64,000 nucleotides of DNA from Aquimarina spinulae (GTDB lineage: Bacteria > Bacteroidota > Bacteroidia > Flavobacteriales > Flavobacteriaceae). A program made the translations under genes and the position numbers. Shown piece after piece: positions 62,353-64,000 of the stretch; within the stretch, counting starts at the first letter, position 1; each line of letters begins with the position of its first letter. The notes under the pieces are model-generated. The model was not told the DNA's origin. It saw nothing but the letters and a program-made list of their open reading frames with translations, and searched no databases. The stretch covers positions 124,001 through 188,000 of the forward strand of contig NZ_CALSBP010000001.1 in assembly GCF_943373825.1 (NCBI RefSeq). The letters are read 5' to 3'.

Positions 62353-62387
62353 ATAGACAGGGATACATGTATCCCTGTCTATCTTTT
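62353..62387. terminator. Perfect 30-bp palindrome, bidirectional terminator
   Basis: Bases 62353-62382 are fully self-complementary (core ACAGGGATAC-ATGT-ATCCCTGT region), followed by CTTTT on the + strand. It separates the convergent receptor and M56 genes. Confidence 0.85.
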
Positions 62388-62411
62388 AAGCAATCTACTA
62401 TAGTCGGTATC

Positions 62412-63758
62412 TTATTTTTTAAAGTAATCCATAGGGTTTACTCTTTCTTTGTTTAATCGTACTTCGTAATGAAGATGAAATCCTGTTGATTTACCAGTAC
62501 TTCCTACATATCCAATAATCTGACCTTTTTTAACTCTTTCTCCATTTTTAATGTTGAAACCTTGTAAGTGTGCATACCAGGTTTCGTAACCATTTGCATG
62601 AGATATTACTATTAAATTACCCCAGTCATCTTCTGAAGAAGTATTTGCAATCATACCGTCTGCTGTTGCTAAAACAGGAACACCTTCTTTTGCTCTAATG
62701 TCAATACCTCCGTGAATTATTTTTTTCTTCTCAATAGGATGTGTAAAACTTTTGCCAAAAGATGCTGTGATATCATTAGTAGAACCATTTTTTACAGGAA
62801 AAATGGAAGGAGGATCTTTTTTGTCTATTTCAGTACTCATAGACGGTATACTAGTATAATCAAATTTGTCTTCTGGTTCATGTACAGGTTTTGTAAAAGC
62901 CATTAGAAGAAAAAGAAGAACAGGAATTAGTACAGCATATCGTATAATGTTTGTTTTAGTAGAATGGTTTTTTGTGATCATGTCTATTCGTTTTTTGATA
63001 ATTGATTGATTGAAATAACTATATAATTTGATAGATTGCTTTGCTGTTATGTTTTTAAATAAGAGTTCTAGATAATATGATTTTTTAATTTGTGTATTGA
63101 TTACAGCCTGATCTGCCTGAAATTCGTGGACAGCAATAATTGATTTTTTGAAAAAATATACAAAAGGATTAAACCAGTGTAAAGCGATATAAATTTCAGT
63201 AAAAATTAAATCTATAGTATGTAGAGATTTACTATGAACTTTTTCATGATCAATGATGGGTTGTTCGTAATCACTTATTTTACTCTCCGGAATAAAAATC
63301 CAATTAAAAAAAGAAAATATTGCGGGTACATCTGCAATGATAAAATGATAACCTTCTTTGATATAGGTTCTAGACTTTCTCTTTATAGTATATAATCGTA
63401 TTATAGGTGCCAACAATCGAATTATATATATTACAAAACCAATACAGTAAAATATCCATATATAATCAATGATATTCCTGTTGCTCCCGGGAGTAACAAT
63501 TTTGTCTTTATGATTTGTTATTGTTAGATGATCTATTGATATAAATTCATCAAAACCAGAAATGTTAATAGGATCTTTTTTGAAAGGTAACTCTACTTCG
63601 TTTAAAACAGGAAGAATTAATGAAAGAGGTAATAAAATTAATAGTATAACCCTATTAACTTTATGAAAAGTTAGTTTTCTCAAAAACAAATAAAATACAA
63701 TGTATAAAACCGAAAAACAGAAGCTTACTTCTAGTAAGTGTATTAAATAATTATTCAT
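62412..63758 (-). CDS. BlaR1/M56-type membrane metallopeptidase fused to an M23 (LytM) domain
   Basis: 448 residues. N-terminal M56 part: membrane segments at ~6-28, ~36-52, ~97-118 and ~270-290; zinc site HEKVH (~171-175) with a downstream Glu/His-rich helix (HTIDLIFTEIYIALHWFNPF). After the last membrane helix comes a linker and a peptidase M23 domain (~325-447) with zinc ligands in HGGIDIRAKEG and HLHYEVR, plus ASFGKSFTHP and GYVGSTGKSTGFH. The fusion suggests a sensor that also binds or cuts peptidoglycan cross-bridges. Overlaps the upstream BlaI gene by 8 bp. Confidence 0.9.
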   Translation of the reverse strand: MNNYLIHLLEVSFCFSVLYIVFYLFLRKLTFHKVNRVILLILLPLSLILPVLNEVELPFKKDPINISGFDEFISIDHLTITNHKDKIVTPGSNRNIIDYIWIFYCIGFVIYIIRLLAPIIRLYTIKRKSRTYIKEGYHFIIADVPAIFSFFNWIFIPESKISDYEQPIIDHEKVHSKSLHTIDLIFTEIYIALHWFNPFVYFFKKSIIAVHEFQADQAVINTQIKKSYYLELLFKNITAKQSIKLYSYFNQSIIKKRIDMITKNHSTKTNIIRYAVLIPVLLFLLMAFTKPVHEPEDKFDYTSIPSMSTEIDKKDPPSIFPVKNGSTNDITASFGKSFTHPIEKKKIIHGGIDIRAKEGVPVLATADGMIANTSSEDDWGNLIVISHANGYETWYAHLQGFNIKNGERVKKGQIIGYVGSTGKSTGFHLHYEVRLNKERVNPMDYFKK

Positions 63759-64000
63759 TTTCTTTTTTTAATTTGTCTATTTTTTCTTCAATTAATGACT
63801 TCATTTTTTCTAGTTCAGATAAGTTTAAATCTTCATCATTGGCAAAATGAAGTGCAAATTTGCTTATAGAGCCACTAAAAAAGTTACCAACTACGTGCTT
63901 AAAATGATTCTTAAAATATACTTCTTTCGACACCAGAGGGAAATATTCACGAACTCTGCCATATGAATTAAAGTTTATAAATTTTTTTGTGACCAAAGTT
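63751..64000 (-). CDS. BlaI/MecI/CopY-family repressor, C-terminal part (5' end outside window)
   Basis: The frame is open to the window edge. The 82 or so visible residues match the C-terminal dimerisation half of BlaI-type repressors in Bacteroidota (GRVREYFPLVSKEVYFKNHFKHVVGNFFSGSISKFALHF, then ELEKMKSLIEEKIDKLKK). The winged helix is outside the window. Its stop overlaps the start of the M56-M23 gene, the usual BlaI-BlaR arrangement, so it should repress this operon until the membrane protease signals. Confidence 0.88.
   Translation of the reverse strand, partial: TLVTKKFINFNSYGRVREYFPLVSKEVYFKNHFKHVVGNFFSGSISKFALHFANDEDLNLSELEKMKSLIEEKIDKLKKENE

Overview
The window is chromosomal DNA from a marine-type member of the Bacteroidota, most likely a Flavobacteriaceae (Aquimarina-like). 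The support is low GC content; promoters of the Bacteroidota kind (TTTG, 19 bp, TAnnTTTG); a type IX secretion C-terminal sorting domain; FecI/FecR/TonB-receptor signalling with an STN domain; LytTR two-component genes; a BlaR1/BlaI pair; a zeaxanthin-type carotenoid operon; and several TTG starts without a strong Shine-Dalgarno. No rRNA, tRNA, CRISPR array, transposase or prophage was recognised.

Layout. 1-3.6 kb: end of a FecA-like receptor, a PAS protein, a bacterial voltage-gated cation channel with an acidic filter, and a Spo0M protein. 3.8-7.8 kb: ferritin, a tiny Cys/Lys-rich peptide, then a thioredoxin / ApbE / DUF4266 / DUF3570 redox cluster. 8-13 kb: an AraC-alkyltransferase fusion, DUF1203, two tandem lipocalin-like secreted paralogues, and two YciI proteins followed by an ECF42-type sigma factor. 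13.4-24 kb: a DUF2339/DUF3999 membrane pair, secreted proteins of mostly unknown role, an S41 protease and a LytTR two-component pair. 24-30 kb: a P-loop kinase-like protein, a large T9SS-secreted beta-propeller and a PAP2 phosphatase. 30-41 kb: guaB, two lipoproteins, a long inverted-repeat element, OmpH, and three PpiC/SurA-type foldases (two with a single-A frameshift in a poly-A tract), then MoxR. 41.7-44.3 kb: aconitase and a double-glycine-leader small peptide.

44.4-50.6 kb is the most striking region. It encodes a Nudix/NrtR-type regulator, a short Prs-like enzyme, a nucleoside deoxyribosyltransferase-like protein, DUF4291, a macro domain, the RNA 2'-phosphotransferase KptA, a metallophosphoesterase and a nicotinamide phosphoribosyltransferase. 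The three transcription units share an operator-like sequence (TTTGCGT-N7-ACGCAAA and variants) that overlaps the -7 promoter element each time. Read together, this is an NrtR-controlled NAD/ADP-ribose module. Its Prs-like plus Nampt-like pair resembles the NARP1 NAD-reconstitution route described in phages, and KptA plus the macro protein could make and process ADP-ribose 1'',2''-cyclic phosphate.

50.7-64 kb: a Crp/Fnr regulator with a lipoprotein; a TlpA-like thioredoxin; the reverse-strand carotenoid operon (CarH-like MerR/B12 regulator, crtI, crtB, crtZ); a FecI sigma factor divergent from FecR and a large TonB receptor; and, in convergence, BlaI (cut by the window end) and an M56-M23 fusion metallopeptidase.

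All family assignments come from reading the translated sequence; no database search was run.
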